This document shows, piece after piece, positions 45,656 through 58,400 of a DNA stretch of 64,000 bases. Position 1 is the first letter of the stretch. Each line of letters begins with the position of its first letter. Origin of the DNA: Strongylocentrotus droebachiensis (Eukaryota > Echinodermata > Echinoidea > Camarodonta > Strongylocentrotidae); NCBI GenBank assembly GCA_035222895.1, contig JAVYIG010000599.1, positions 1 through 64,000 of the forward strand, given 5' to 3'. The notes under the pieces were generated by a model that had not been told where the DNA came from, did not search any database, and saw only the letters and a list, made by a program, of their open reading frames with translations. Made by a program: the position numbers and the translations under genes.

Positions 45656-48074
45656 GGCTTGCAGCATATAACAGCTGCAGTATTTTATTTAGATTTGTAC
45701 ATTGTGCTGTATATTGGCCAGCAACATCACATATGTAAGGCTGGTTTAGATATGACTAGGCAGAAACGCCATGGCAGATATTGTTAACGATGAGGTACAG
45801 TGTAATATGCTTCATGTTTCTATATATATCATATAACACAGAGCACAGTGTATGTGCTATTCCTTTGTTGCTCAAAGTTACTATTCATTTTACACAAAAG
45901 ATTCTGCGGCAGCTTTTTCTGGGTGTTTTACTGACGTCATATCTGAACAAGCCTTTAATAATAATAATAATAATAGGCATTTCTATAGTGCTGTCTATCT
46001 AGAAAATCTATTCCGAGGCGCATTTATTATTACCCCGGCTTTAGCCTAGCTGCCATTACAGCGCTCCAGCATTTCAAGGAATTAATTCCTGCCAGGTACA
46101 TATTTACCTCACCTGGGTCGAGTGTGGCAAATGAAGATTAATACCATGCCAAAGGCCTTAGTGTCGTGTCGGGGATTGGAAGGTAAATCTAAGCTCTTTT
46201 GTGAGTACTAAGCATGGAAGAAAAATTTGTGATTATAAATAGATGTACATTTTTGCTCATTTACCGTAAGTTTATTCATTGAAGATAACCACATGTCATT
46301 ATTTATGCAACAAATCTTTTATCAAATGACTTTTCAGCTTCAAATATTCTATCAACAAATGTTTTATCATCATATTACGTGTGTATATCTGATTCCTATA
46401 ATGGTGTACTGGGAGAAGTGTGTCCAATTGTATTAATGTGAAACTATTTTGTTTTTTACAACATTTTTAGATCATCATACATTTTCCATGTAGATCTATA
46501 AAAATTTCATAAATCATATTTCAGTATTTCATCAATGCCTGATACATGGTAGTAGACATATTTATCAACATATTTCTATTGCTCAGTGGCATGAAAAAAG
46601 CGTCCAGAACGCAACATGCAGAAAATGTTGTAAATCATAATATTATCAAATAGAAGTGCATTGCTGTGATAGGGAGCTGTTAAAACATGTACTATCTCTA
46701 TTACCCAGTAGGCTTAATACCGGGTATTAGATTTTCATTCACATATATCAAAAAGAGAACTTTGAATTCATAAACATCACCAACTATTACGCTTTTTACG
46801 TTCTGGATCTGTCTTTCCTTGCAACAACTTTTACGCAAAGTTGACCCTCTTCTATTACCTAGCAGAGGATTTCTTACCTTTATGAATATTTTAAGGGCAA
46901 TAAAGTGTCCCACTCTTGTGTTCTTTCTGTCATTACATAGATAATATACATGTACCTGTATTAGTAACCATGCGTTGACTCAGAGACCCTAAAACGTTGG
47001 ACACCAGTTAGGAAAACCTGATGTTGCCAATGTTTGCTTTAGATTACGCTAGATGATTGATAGTTCCAATTGAAATTACCAAAGAGTAAATGTTTGGGGA
47101 AGCAAGGCAGCTGAAAATAGAAATCATTTGAAGTGTTCCCCTTTCGAAATTAAACATTGTAGATAATCATATCCGCCAAAGTGGTCTTCTTTCTCATTAT
47201 ACATTTTAGACACCTTTTAGAAGACCAATCTATATTTTAAGGCCTCAAATGTAGTGTTAAATAATGCTACAGGTAGCTCATTGCTTTATTTTATACAGAG
47301 GTGATCTTTATATGTAGGTATTCATTTTCATGTTGACTATTAGTATGTTGAAAGTTATTTTGTATATTTCAAAAGTTTACAGTATTATACCAGTTTTTAT
47401 GTGTTGAGAGCCATGATACAGACATTTAAAGTTGATGACTTCTTGACAAACGAGTGAGTTGTATTATGGGTGATATTTTGATACTAACTCTAACTATAAG
47501 TGCACATAAGTATATTTTTTCTATGGTCAGTTGCCACTCAGTCAGCAATTTTGAGGATACCCTGCAAGTAATGGAGTACCATAAACGTCATACTCGCTCG
47601 TTGTCCCAGTTACAGTTTCTAAACACAGAGCCTGCGCATGAGGTTCACTGCAAAATCATTCAGCAACAGGCTGGAGCAGGGCAAATCCAGTGTTTGGTGC
47701 TGTTGTGATAACCACACCATTGTTTAGCACAAACTTGTTTGGAACCAGCAACCTTCACAACTTGGCCGTATGATGCCATACTTCGGTACTCAGTCAAACC
47801 TGTCTATAGCGACCGCCCAAGGAAAACACAAAAAGTGGCCTTCGTAGACATGTTCCTTAAGTACATGTTTCAATGAGAAATCTTTTCAAGGGAAACAACA
47901 AATGTGGTCCTTGTTTGTAAAATTTCAAACCTCAACAAAGCCCAAAGCATTACACTAGAAACAAAATATTGTTTGAAAGAAATTGATGATTGTAGAGATC
48001 TGTGCCTGTCATGATGTTCTGACATTATGTGCTAGCAACAATTGCTTTTAGCTTTATTTTGTCAAAGATATAAA

Positions 48075-48130
48075 GTTAGGGTTAGGGATGCAATTGGGTT
48101 TTAGGTTAGGTTTAGGGTTAGGTTTAGTAT
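48075..48130 (+). repeat. Interstitial TTAGGG-like run
   Basis: GTTAGGGTTAGGG, then GCAATTGGGTTTTAGGTTAG and GTTTAGGGTTAGG. The same GCAATTGGGTTTTAGGTTAG occurs at about 22450 and a variant at 8515, so it is part of a dispersed repeat rather than a relic telomere. Confidence 0.6.
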
Positions 48131-49498
48131 AGTGTTTGGTCCAGGGTTGAAGTTCAGGATTGGATTAGTCTTGGGTATTGACCGCAGAACAATTGTCGCC
48201 GGAGCGTGTCTTACCAACCCCTGACGTAAGATTAAACATGATCAGTTCCGTGTCAAATAATAAAACGCACATTTATCTCTATGCATGATTTTGTAAGTTA
48301 ACATTCATACTTGAGACAAATAGTGCCTATAAAATGAGTGTACCATGTTCCAAAGATTATTATGAAACATACTTTGTGCAAAGTTGATTTTATGTATATT
48401 TATGATAATAAAAGTTTTAACAGTATTATTCTGCTGTGGTATGACTGTTTCATAGATGTTACTGGTTTGGTTCTAAATGTAATCTCAAATATTTTTTCTC
48501 TATTTCAACTTTTCTTCCCCCCTTCCCCCCCCCCCCCCCTCCCTCCTCTTTCTCTCTTCTCTCTACCTGATGGAATCATGAAAATAAAAGTCCACACCCT
48601 ATAACTTCTTTTAGTTTGAAATATTTGTATTTTAATACAATTAATTCTATTCATTCTATTTTTTTAAGCCACTGTACAAAATTAAGCAAACATTTACAAA
48701 AGTTTACAATAATGCAAAGTGAAGTTCATGTCACTATTTAATTACCATAAATGTCGAGTCTTGTGTTTATTTTACAATTACTGCAACAGTAAATAGTGAA
48801 TATATCCATTTAAAACAAATTCAGAAGTGAACATTGACAGGTTCTTACAATATTCAATAATCGGTCAAACATAACACAACATTAGACGATTTCTTCATGA
48901 ACATTCTGAAATAACAGGATGAAAATTATATATTGAATCACGTAAATTATGTATTTTCTAAAAAAATTATACATCTTTGAAAAGGCAATTTAATCGTTAT
49001 ACCTTATTTGTACTTCATTTACCTTACCCTTTAGTTGCAGTATATCATAACGACTCAATTAAAGATAATATACATGAAGATGTACAAGACAAAAATTGTA
49101 TTTGAATAAAAGAAGGAAATAGAAAAATACACAAAGTTGTGATGAAAAATACTGAAACTCGCACTGTATACTGCATAATTTTATGCGTGATTATAGCTGC
49201 AATATTGTTTATACAATTCCTTTGTTTTATTTACAATCAACTGTTATTACAGTCTTCGAATTGCGTTTTCTTTTGATCAATCTCTTTAAGATTGATCAAA
49301 AAAGTTCCGAGAAGAATAAAACTGTATCTGTCAAGAATACATCATATTCTGACAATCATTTAATGAACAGAAAGATATATTCCAACTTATAGGCAACAGT
49401 GTATATAATCTAGTTGGGGCGGCCTAAATATGTGCGTAAAACAAAACAAGTGAAACCATTTGATCTCGATAGCTAGGCAGTGGGTGCACGTGCCCTTA

Positions 49499-49616
49499 TT
49501 AGGGACTTTTATATTTGCTGAACGACAACGTGGATTGCTACGATCGACGTCCTTTTAATGTACTGCCTTGAATGGACGTCACACGTATCAGTCCACGCAA
49601 ATCTAAAAGTCCCTAG
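49499..49616. mobile_element. 118-bp inverted-repeat element
   Basis: TTAGGGACTTTTATATTTGC at the left, GCAAATCTAAAAGTCCCTAG at the right. Confidence 0.65.
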
Positions 49617-50171
49617 TAACTAAGTTTGCCAAAACGTTAAGAGTCTAAAACAAAAAGCATTAAAAATGTTTTTATTTCAAAAGGGGTTCCCTCCCCCTCC
49701 TGGATTCGCCACTGCTATATCCAGTGAATTCAGATGGAAATAACAAAACGGCCAAACGATAAATGCACATTTCAATAAACGGTATGTAATGAACACAAGC
49801 ATAAAAACAGAGTTGTAGGGGCTCTCAATTAATATACACGAATAGCCTGATCAAGAAGTTAGTTGATACTTTTTTTTTCTTTTCACAAAACTTTTTAATC
49901 TCGTACAATTTTGATTTCGTACTATGGGTATGATAATATGATTGGAAGCATCATAACACATTTGAACATGAAGGAGCGGGGGGGGGGGGGGAGTGCTCCA
50001 ACTTGTCGACTAAAACAGTTTCTACCAGAAAGTAAATTTTGCAACACACAAACTAAAATGGCATACACATTTGAAATGTTTTACACATCTGTATTTGGCA
50101 TATATAGGAATTCATGATTTGGGCGTCGCCCGGAGAGGGGCACTTCCTGAAGAGGGGCACTTTTTACAAAT

Positions 50172-50319
50172 TTATTTGAGTTTGGGCATCCTTCGAAGCT
50201 GGATGTATGCAATCGTCATGAAGCCGACTCCCAGGATCAACAGAGACATATGATTCTGCCATAGACCCCACGTACTGTATTTAATGCCTTGGTCGTCCAA
50301 GTAATCGTAACCGGGAGTG
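50172..50319 (-). CDS. ABCG2: Gene B last exon (TM6, stop)
   Basis: 148 nt, acceptor CATCAG, stop TAA at 50174-50172. Encodes GYDYLDDQGIKYSTWGLWQN, TM6 and the tail LRRMPKLK. The length is identical to exon 17 of gene A. Confidence 0.94.
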
Positions 50320-51091
50320 CTGATGAAGAAAAAAAAATGGCGTGGTTGACTTAAATTAAGGTAGTTCTATCGAATTTAAAAACTTTGTTTTGAATTCGTA
50401 ATGAGCACATTATTCAATACATGTATTTAATGTTTTGGTATATATCTCGGCTAGGTGTACATGAAAATAACAAACGTGCCTATTTATACTGGGATAATAA
50501 TGGTAATGATAATATAAATAATAAATGTCTATAGCACATTATTCAATAATACATATATTTATTTTTTTGGTAAAGATTATATCTCGGCTAGGTGTACATG
50601 AAAATGACGAACGTGCCTATTAATTACCACTGGGATAATAATGGTAATGATAATATAAATAACAAAATTAATGTCTATAGCAATAATACAAATAGCTCTC
50701 ATGATCATCTTTTTTATCATTATCATAACTCAAATTATATAAGTAAATATTTCAAATGTACTTCAAATGTTTTATGTCGTAATTTAGAATAAAAATTCAA
50801 AATTTTGAGGAAAGCGCTAGTCTTAACATATGGTAAGACAATTAGCTTCTGATTATCCTAAGCCTTTACATGTATTTTCTTTACAAAGTCGTATACTCAC
50901 CATATTGTTCTATTGCGGACTTCTTCACAAAAGATTAAATCGGTCATTTCATTAACGAGTAGTGCCTGCATTGAATAGAAACATTTGTATATTATTACTT
51001 TTAAAGGTAATGCTCTTTCAAAATAATATATCTTTCTTTTCTTCTCTACCCCCTCGAACCAACTCCCATCCCACACCCCTCTCTCTCTCTC

Positions 51092-51151
<60 letters not shown>

Positions 51152-51405
51152 GTCACCCACCTGTTCTCTTCCCCCGTCTCTCTCCTGTTCCTCCATAAAC
51201 AAAGTGAATAAAGCGAGGGAGAACAGAGAGAGAGAAAGAGAAAGAGAAAGAGAGAGAGAGAAAGACGGGGAAAGACGGAAAGAGATGGGGAGAGAAAGAT
51301 CAATAGAAAGGGCAGAAAGGATAGAAAAAAAGGTGTTTGTGAAAGAGAGAGGGGGAGTGCGGGAGGAAGAAAGAGAGGGAGAAGAGAAATGGAGAGAGAG
51401 AGAGT

Positions 51406-51446
<41 letters not shown>

Positions 51447-54400
51447 GAGGGGAGGTGTTGAGGTGAGGTGTAGGGGTGGAGGAGGGGATTATTTTAAATG
51501 TTTTGTTGCTTTAAAAAAATGACAATTCAAAATCCATAGAGATTTTTTTTAATGGAATCATAGAAAAAGTATCTTTATTATTGTTATTTCTATAATGAAC
51601 TGGTATCAGAAGACAAACTTTAAAAATAAATCAAACTTCATTTTTTACATTGATGCCATACCTGAAAAGGCTAAGGCACTGTACCCGTTGAATTTTGGAG
51701 AATTAATATCATGTTCACGTTTTTTAATTATATCACGAAATAGTTTAAGAATATAAATAATAGAAATGAAATTATGATAGAAGATTTTTTTTTCCACTTA
51801 CATTGATCCCATATCTGAAGATACTTAGGTACTGTATCCATTGTAGCCACACGGGAAGGCTGGTGATGTTCACAAACAATCCACCGAATAACTAGGGTTT
51901 GAAAATAAACAAAATAGTATTTGAATATCCAAGTAATTATGAAGTTATAAGTTTGCTATCTGTTCAAATATATTATAGGATATAACTTCATAGTTTTTTC
52001 AGCCATTAGGTCTAAAATACAGAATACATTGGTGTTTTGCAATCATGAACAATACCGTTGAGTAAGATTTATCTCTTTACCTTTTAAAGGCCGCCTGTAC
52101 TAGTTTGGCTAGGAGGGATTAGACCACCCATAACGGTCACTGACAAGTTGCTCTCTCATCAACTCAGCTCTCAATTAACATAAGAAAAAGAGGGTCATGG
52201 GGGACCAATGGTCATCGATTAGGCATCATTTTCTATATAGAGGGATCAAGTAGCTAGAAGTAGTACAGTGGGCCCTTTAACCCTTCATAATACAAAAATA
52301 AGTGACTGTTAAGATACTGCGAAAAGAAACCGATGGTTAAACAAAATGAAAAGAAATCTCACCATAGAAGAAATAACAGCTTTCATAATACACCCACATT
52401 GTAACTTTATTTCGATATAAATGTTTAACCTAATAATTATGTCTATTATATACTACTCACCATCATGAGAACGTAACACATGGCCAGCAAGAGGGTTGCA
52501 ATGCCGACGATGTCGGCAGAGGAGCTGATCAAAACCGACAAGGAGCTCGAGGCAAAGGCTACGCAGATCAGGGTAAAGTAGTAGATGAAAAACTTGGCCA
52601 CATCCACTTGCAATCCTGTCATTTGAATGTCAAAGGTTGAAGATAAAATAAAACATGTTCTATGAAAGATATCCGTTGGCATGCAGAGATAAAATAGAAT
52701 TAGGAGATTCGGGAAGTTTCGGACATTCTGGGGACAGTCTTGTCCTCCTTTTTTTTTCTTTTTTTTTCTTTTTATCTGACCCGGCAACTTTGATGTGGTC
52801 AGACATCCCTATTCAAAATGATCGAGCGATGCCCATGTTATTAAATTTAATTGTATGATATCTGGGGCATATCCAGGACCATAAATCGATAAACAGGGGG
52901 CGGAATTCCCTTCGGAGATGGGGGTCTTCACTGAATGTATTTCCGTGCAGCCCCACTTTCCTGTTTTTTTGTTTGTTTGTTTGTTTTTGTTTTTTTGTTT
53001 TTTTGTTTTTTTGTTTTTTTGTTTTTTTGTTGATGTTGTTGTTGTTGTTGTTGTTGTTTTTGTGTTGTTTTTTTTTTTTGGGGGGGGGTTGTAGACAAAC
53101 GGCAATAAGTAGTTTTTACTGGACCTCAATATAGGGAAGGGGGCATTCGCCAACCCTATCTATCGCTGGATACGCCCCCTTAATGTGCACCATCTCCATC
53201 TCAATCGTCATCCTTACCTATCATGAAGTATGTGATAGCAGCGTAATATGTAATGGGTATGGCACGCAGGACGACGTAGTCGACGAAACACTTGGCGAAG
53301 AAGTAGGCAGACACTCGGTAGAACCCACTCGCCGTCTCGTGACTGTGACGTCATAAAATTGAAAAAAGTGGTGTCATTGTTAATAGTATACTATGGCCTA
53401 CAAAATTGATTCAATGGCATTTAATTGGCATACATGTCATATTATGACTTCCGACAGACGCATTCACGATATATTATTAGTATTATGAAGTATCATGCAG
53501 CTTCGAGTTTGCTCTCCATGCAGAGAACTTTCTATTTTCCCTTCGTGCTATCAATTTCCATTAAATTCCTTTCGGCCGCACTCATCAGTAATAAACTATA
53601 TCTTTTCTCTGATCTTCACGATTTTTTAATTGCCTGAGTGCTGTGCCGGGGGCTTGAACCAATGACCTTTGCATTTGAAATCAAAAGTGTGATTAAATCA
53701 CTCGACTACGACGCCTCTACGATTAGGGATGCAGTTCTGGAAGTCATGATATTAAGATTGTAAAAAAAAAGATTGTGAATGAACTTACATAAACATCGCT
53801 CGCTCATGAATGAAAACTTCGATGGAGTTGATGTTTGAAAAGACCATGTTCATGACGATGAAGAACGTGGCTCCAAATCTAAATAACCAGAAATAATAAA
53901 TAAAACGAAGGCAACATAAGTCCAGTTGCGTAATATATAATCAGGGGACATTTTCAATTCTGATCAGGACATTTTTTATTTAGTTTTCATCTGCCTTTAA
54001 ATTGGTGGTGATAATAATAATAATAATAAATTACATTTATAAAGCGCTTAATACAATGTTTCTTAAGCCTCGGTCACAAATACCATTACGAACTGCTACG
54101 AACGCCGTACGAACGATTTTTAGACCATGGAAATTCGGAAAGACCGTGGAAAAACAGGGAGATTCGTACGAACGCATCGTTCGTACGAACCTTTGTGACC
54201 GTAGCATAAGCGCTTAACATACAAGTAAGGTACACCATAAAATAAACATACAGCAATAATAATACATAATTCTAATAATAACATTACAGATAATTAAAAC
54301 TGCCCTATAAATTACTATTACCAGTAAACAAAAAATACTTCAAACTTGCCTTAAACGACTCTACAGATGGGGATTGACGAATAATAATTGGTAAACTGTT

Positions 54401-55378
54401 CCATAATTTAGGGGCTGCAATGGCAAAAGTACGATCTCCGTAACGGGTATTGGTTCGGGGACCAGGGGCGTATTGGAAATTAGCATGTGTTGTTGACCGT
54501 AATGAACGTGATGGAACAATAAGTTTGAGAAGGTCGTTTAAATATGATGGAGCATAACCATGTTTAATTTTGAATACTAACAAAAGAATCTTAAATTGAA
54601 TGCGAGTTAAAATAGGTAGCCAATGAAGAGATCTAAGAATAGGAGTTACGTGTTCATATTTTCTGGTTTTGGTAATGAGACTAGCTGCCATGTTCTGAAT
54701 ACGTTGGAGTGGAGAAATGGTGGAATCTGGTAAGCCAAAGTACAATCCGTTACAATAATCTAAATGGGAAGTCACAAAAGCGTAGATCAATCGTTCTGTA
54801 GACTGTCTGTCCAAATATTTTCGAAGTTTACTAATCCTGGAGATACCAAAGGCAGCCGTCCGACAAGTATTCCTGATGTGTTGTTTCATATTCAGTACAT
54901 TATCAATCTCACTCTTTCTTTCTCTTTTTTTTCCTTTCTCTCTCCTTAATTATTTATTTCTTGTTGATTTTGTAAATCTAAATACATTGCCTTTCTGAAT
55001 ATTCGCCCAATTTTCGACAACATTTTCCCGGACCCCCACCGCCCCCGCCCCCCTTTCCCGGGCATTTTGTTCTTTCGTGTCGCCCTCGACTGAGAGACTA
55101 CATAGGCCTACCTGTTTTGAACACCTGCTGACGTAGTGAGATCCATATCGAAATAGAGAAGTCCAACAAGGAGAGAGAATACAACCAGGACAATATACTG
55201 CAAAAAGAGAAGAATACGAGAAATGAATATATTTACACGTAGTTCATACTAAAAGGTTACCCCTTGTATCAATACACTTGGTTGATGCATGACGCACTTT
55301 TAATTTTAAATAAATTATATTCCCCCAAAGAGAGGGAGAGAGGGGTCAGAGGGAGGGAGAGAGAGTGAGAGGGGGAGA

Positions 55379-55429
<51 letters not shown>

Positions 55430-58400
55430 AAGAGGGAGGAGAGTCATAGAAAATTAGTATGGTTCTTTATCATGTTTATGCCATCCTGTGCCGACTCCCC
55501 CCCCCCCCCTCCCCCATTCATTACTGGTGGCAAAGGTATGCTTTTCCAGGAGTGTCCCCTCGTGATACGAATTATATTGATCCGCTACTGTATATCACCC
55601 CATTCTCGGAGCCTCTCCCTCGGAGCCCCTCCCTCGGAGCCCCTCTCCCGGAGGGGCACTCGCTCATTTAGAGTACAAGCCATCACATAATCAAGGAAAG
55701 GAAAACGACACCAAGGGGGGAAGAATTCCATCTATAAAAGGGGGCAAATGAGTACACGGTCCACATTTACGTGTGCCATTAAGGTTATTCAAGGGCTGCA
55801 CATTGCTTTTCATGGTCCGGTACGTTTTTTCACTGCCCCCCCCCCCCCCCTCGTCAATCATCGACGCCCGCGATCATAATCACTTACCGAAACGGCCATG
55901 ATGACAGGGTTCCGCATCGTGGTCTGGTACGTTCTCCTCGTCACAAGGAAGAGCTAGAATAAAAAATAAAACAAGAAATGATATGAGGTATTCCCTTATC
56001 ATTGAATAGGACCATTTGGACACCATTGACGACCATTTGGCGACTATTTGACGACCAATTGACGACCATTTGACGGCCATTTGATGACCATTTGATGACC
56101 ATTTGGCGACCATTTGGGGATGGCAAACGGCCGTCACACAGATGACAAACTCCAGACAAAGGTATTTAATAATGGAATTGTTGTAATTTGAATATCGTAC
56201 CCGATCATACAAAATTTTGAAGTTCCTTCTTAAGAAATCTCTGAGAAGGCACTTATAATATGTCTACAGTTAAAACACAACTCAGCCCATAGTAGTGAGC
56301 ACTATAAATATATATTTTTTTGCCCTCGCAAATTTGAAAATTGCAACCCCCCCCCCCCCCCCCCCCCCCTCCCCTTGAGCACCAGGGGAGGGGACCCGTC
56401 TCCAAATAAAAGTACAATTAACATGTTCTTACCTGGATTTTTCCCAGGGAAGCATCCTCCCCCCCCCCCCTCTCCCTCTGGATCCGCCACTGCCCTGCCC
56501 CCACCCTAAACAAAGAGGGAAATGTCTGGAAGTGTACTAAGTCTTACCTGTGTTGAGGCCGATGTAGGGTACTCTATTCCTGCTTTAAAGGAGTCTATAT
56601 TTGTCTTGTCTGAATGGAATATCTTGGCCGTATCATCTTTCATGGTAGCATGGAGACTGGATTTTTCAAATATCTCGGGGAGGGTTCCTCGTTCCGCCCG
56701 CGTCTCCGCCGTGCTGGTTCCTACGAATAAATCATACAAATACATTTATGGTAGGCTATGAGGGAGGGGGGTGTCGCCCCAGATTTGTTTATAGTTTTCA
56801 CTTAATATTAACTTTCTCTCTTCTTTTTAAAACATATGAATAAGTTGATTTATTGATCAGATTGTAAGGCAATATCATTATGAGTTTAGACAAGGACATG
56901 TTACGAATAGTGTTTAACATTTTAGCAAACAAATTTCCGGGTCGAAAGATTTTATCTTAAACTCTTTAGGCCCTACAGAAAAACAAAATTAGGCGAAAAT
57001 ATTGCAATGTGAGCGTTTCGTTTTCTCGTCCATTCTTGCATTTCTTTATTATCCGCATGAGTTCACCTAATGTGAGCCTGTATTGTTCTCCTAAACAATT
57101 TGTATGTATATTTCGTCAAAGCACCCCCCCCCCCGCTCCGCCCGCCCACTATTTGTCACTTTTTACCAGGACTCAACCCCTTTTTAAAGATGTTAAAACT
57201 AAAGACATGTAGACTGTCATTTGAAGCAAATTGGTAGTTGACATAATGGGTTGCCTTTGGTCGATTCCAAGTGTAACGGGATAACATTCCAGATAATTTT
57301 CCATTTTGAAACATTTAGACATTTTAATAAAAATCTACGATATCATGATATAAGATACAAACTAATGTGAGGTTTTTCCAGAACGTTGAGTTTCCTATCA
57401 ACCGTTCCTTAAGTGTATAAACTATTAAAATTTAAAAAGCTTTGTTACAGAATAAACAATCCCCTGTCATTCCGTAACAAACGTACATAAAAAAAGATTA
57501 TTTCACAAATTTAATGAATGGCTGATGATATGATTTTTCAACTCAAAATGTCTTGTTTAATATTCCTCATTCAAAATAGACAGCTCTCTGGAAATACCAT
57601 TCCGTATCGTTTGGAATCAACCATTTTGGTCTTCAAGATGAACATTTTGTAACAATGTATCTCTAACATTTTGTCTTGCAATGTGCTATCTTACTTTTCA
57701 TTTCGTTGAAAAAATCTAACCACTCAGAATGCGTTTCCCTCCTCCTTTTCCTCGCAAAGGAAGAAGAGGAACGGTCATCAATGACGACGAGCAAGTTATC
57801 GAGAAGATAACACTCGAAGTCCGCTTCGCGCTCAGAGGGAAACGCTACGACTCTTCATCGTGGTTAGGTGTGGGGACACTAGTGTGTCGTAAGAGAACGA
57901 TACATACTATAGAAATGATCCCTAAAAGTATGATCTTAAATTGTAATGTGAACTTAAGTAGTATATATTAAAGGATTAACAAGATAAAATGTGGTTAGTA
58001 ACAAATATTTTCTTGAGATATACCGAATCGAGGGACGGTAAAAGGCATTTAAACTTTATTGAAGAGTTAAAACTTGTATCATAATAGTGATCAAGAAGTA
58101 CTATTATTTTATAGTAGCCTGGATTTTGTTCTAAGATTAGAATAAAGTGAAATCTTTGGTATAGATGCTTGGAAGAGCTGGAAGAGAACAGTTGTATGGT
58201 GAATATTCATGAGTTAATTATCATTCAAATTTGTTGTGAAAGTAACTGTCGGGATTGTGGAAGCGATTTGATTGGGTCAATTGATTGGGTGTAAAAAAAT
58301 GTTAAGAGGTAAAAATGTCAGAGGTAACAATAATTTTCACCAGACTCCAGTTTGTTATGTTGTGTATTTGGTGTATATTGTGAGGTTTCGGAATTGATAA

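Larger units (their letters stand above)
44928..50171. other. Intergenic region between the convergent gene ends
   Basis: Presumed 3' UTRs of both genes meet here. AATAAA at 45267-45272 is a possible polyadenylation signal for gene A, but lies beside MITE-derived sequence (44975-45190). Other contents: AAT-headed repeat 45955-46195, partial MITE 47791-47915, telomere-like TTAGGG run 48075-48130, C-rich tract near 48520-48540, 118-bp MITE 49499-49616. No further gene supported. Confidence 0.55.

Noticed and set aside
48075-48130. Internal telomere remnant
   Set aside because: TTAGGG-like units are irregular, and the same string with GCAATTGGG occurs near 22450 and 8515, so it is part of a dispersed repeat.
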